A stretch of DNA of 64,000 nucleotides. It comes from Alphaproteobacteria bacterium. GTDB lineage: Bacteria > Pseudomonadota > Alphaproteobacteria > CAAGCB01 > CAG-977. Numbering within the stretch: position 1 is the first letter of the stretch; each line of letters starts with the position of its first letter. The DNA lies in NCBI GenBank assembly GCA_017616015.1, contig JAFZYY010000015.1, forward strand, positions 62,001-126,000. Reading direction: 5' to 3'. The notes under the pieces are model-generated. The model was given only the letters and a program-made list of their open reading frames with translations. It was not told where the DNA came from and did no database searches. A program made the position numbers and the translations under genes. Below, piece after piece: positions 63,505-64,000 of this stretch.

Positions 63505-64000
63505 TTACATGGATTGTCCACCCATTTGTTTAAGAATAGCCGGATTTACACGATTATGTCTCTTGCCACCGTGTTTACCACCGTGCTTACCACCGTGTTT
63601 TCCGCCTTTTTTACCGCCCTTATAGCCGCCGTTACCGCCATTGCCGCCTCTGCCGGCCGCTTCACGGTCTTTCTTAGACTGTAAAATCTTTTCATATTCA
63701 ACTTCTTTGACTTGTTCCCATTTTTTGGAAACAGGATTGAATACTTCCTGAATGTAGCGGAAGTCCGGATTCATGAAATCATCGTTTTCATCAATAACCG
63801 CAAAGCGGGTAGCTTTACCGATGGTCGGAGAGACTTTAACTTCGCCCTCAGACACGACAACCTTCTGCGCGTTGGTGATGTGTTCGACTTTCTGACCTTT
63901 GGCTTCGAAAATAGCTTCCGTCGCTTTTGTCTGGGTTTCGTTGCCGTGAATACCGATAAAGGTGCACGGACGACCCGCCGGCTGATTCTGAGCGGCGATT
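63505..64000 (-). CDS. C-terminal part of an unrecognised protein with Lys/Gly/His repeat tail
   Basis: The minus-strand frame is open to the window edge, giving at least 164 codons, so the gene starts outside; the in-frame GTG at 63855 is not the real start. Upstream residues (PAGRPCTFIGIHGNETQT, KVEHITNAQKVVV) and the middle (NPDFRYIQEVFNPVSKKWEQVKEV) are not recognised. The tail from about 40-20 residues before the end has Gly-Asn-Gly, then three KHGG units and RHNR. A cationic nucleic-acid- or surface-binding tail is plausible; function unknown. Two terminators follow. Confidence 0.7.
   Translation of the reverse strand, partial: IAAQNQPAGRPCTFIGIHGNETQTKATEAIFEAKGQKVEHITNAQKVVVSEGEVKVSPTIGKATRFAVIDENDDFMNPDFRYIQEVFNPVSKKWEQVKEVEYEKILQSKKDREAAGRGGNGGNGGYKGGKKGGKHGGKHGGKHGGKRHNRVNPAILKQMGGQSM

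Noticed and set aside
63540-63640. Short tandem repeat as a possible CRISPR or satellite
   Set aside because: The repeats are the 12-bp codons of the KHGG tail in an open frame, without spacers.

Overview
The window reads as a chromosomal segment of an anaerobic or microaerophilic alphaproteobacterium, probably a host-associated one. Alphaproteobacterial signs are a fused ispDF gene next to dusB, an eroded version of the dusB-ntr-trkA-hfq-hflX block, clpS-clpA, an Rsm22-family methyltransferase, and ihfB-lapA-accD. Anaerobic signs are an [FeFe]-hydrogenase-like protein, rubrerythrin, a complete sugar phosphotransferase system (PTS) and Feo iron(II) uptake. I infer a gut lineage with a reduced genome; the exact taxon cannot be read from the window. 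Genes are densely packed, with many 1-17 bp overlaps, and I found no tRNA, rRNA, CRISPR array, transposase or prophage.

Layout. 1-13 kb: aspartate aminotransferase, ComEC, inositol-phosphatase-like protein, then the minus-strand block dusB / Fis-domain remnant / trkA / HAD phosphatase / hfq / hflX, divergent from ispDF; next a DUF1796 protein and guanine deaminase. Guanine deaminase has its own sigma-70-type promoter and a guanine-type purine riboswitch whose loop-loop base pairs are swapped as a covarying set. 13-17 kb: acyl-ACP thioesterase, three tandem type IV pilin paralogues with a shared palindromic upstream motif, and rubrerythrin. 17-26 kb: a two-gene sugar PTS (IICB and IIA-HPr-EI), the hydrogenase, an orphan coiled-coil/membrane protein and uvrC. 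A 321-bp AT-rich gap at 25.73-26.05 kb has two perfect DnaA boxes exactly 200 bp apart and is a candidate replication origin. 26-31 kb: a DprE1-like oxidase, a DprE2-like reductase and a chimeric DUF4114-like/SDR protein in one operon, then a PfkB-family kinase.

31-46 kb: clpS-clpA, a D,D-carboxypeptidase, Rsm22, transketolase, class II aldolase, ribulose-phosphate epimerase, a PhoB-type regulator, a calcium/sodium antiporter, aspartyl-tRNA synthetase and a ParB-like protein. A 140-bp element bounded by inverted repeats lies at 46.03-46.17 kb. 46-51 kb: an envelope operon of LPP20-like lipoprotein, triple-PEGA protein, second lipoprotein and MATE exporter. 51-60 kb: an AMP/thymidine phosphorylase homologue, feoABC, and a ccmF-ccmG-ccmH-ccmI run in which CcmF has lost its haem-handling motifs. 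60-64 kb: a CPA2 antiporter, ihfB, lapA, accD, a class III CoA-transferase and the 3' part of a protein with a Lys/Gly/His repeat tail.

The most unusual items are the loop-swapped guanine riboswitch controlling guanine deaminase, the DUF4114-like/SDR fusion in the DprE-like operon, the candidate oriC, the degenerate CcmF and the Fis-only relic of the ntr locus. All assignments come from reading motifs by eye; no database search was run.
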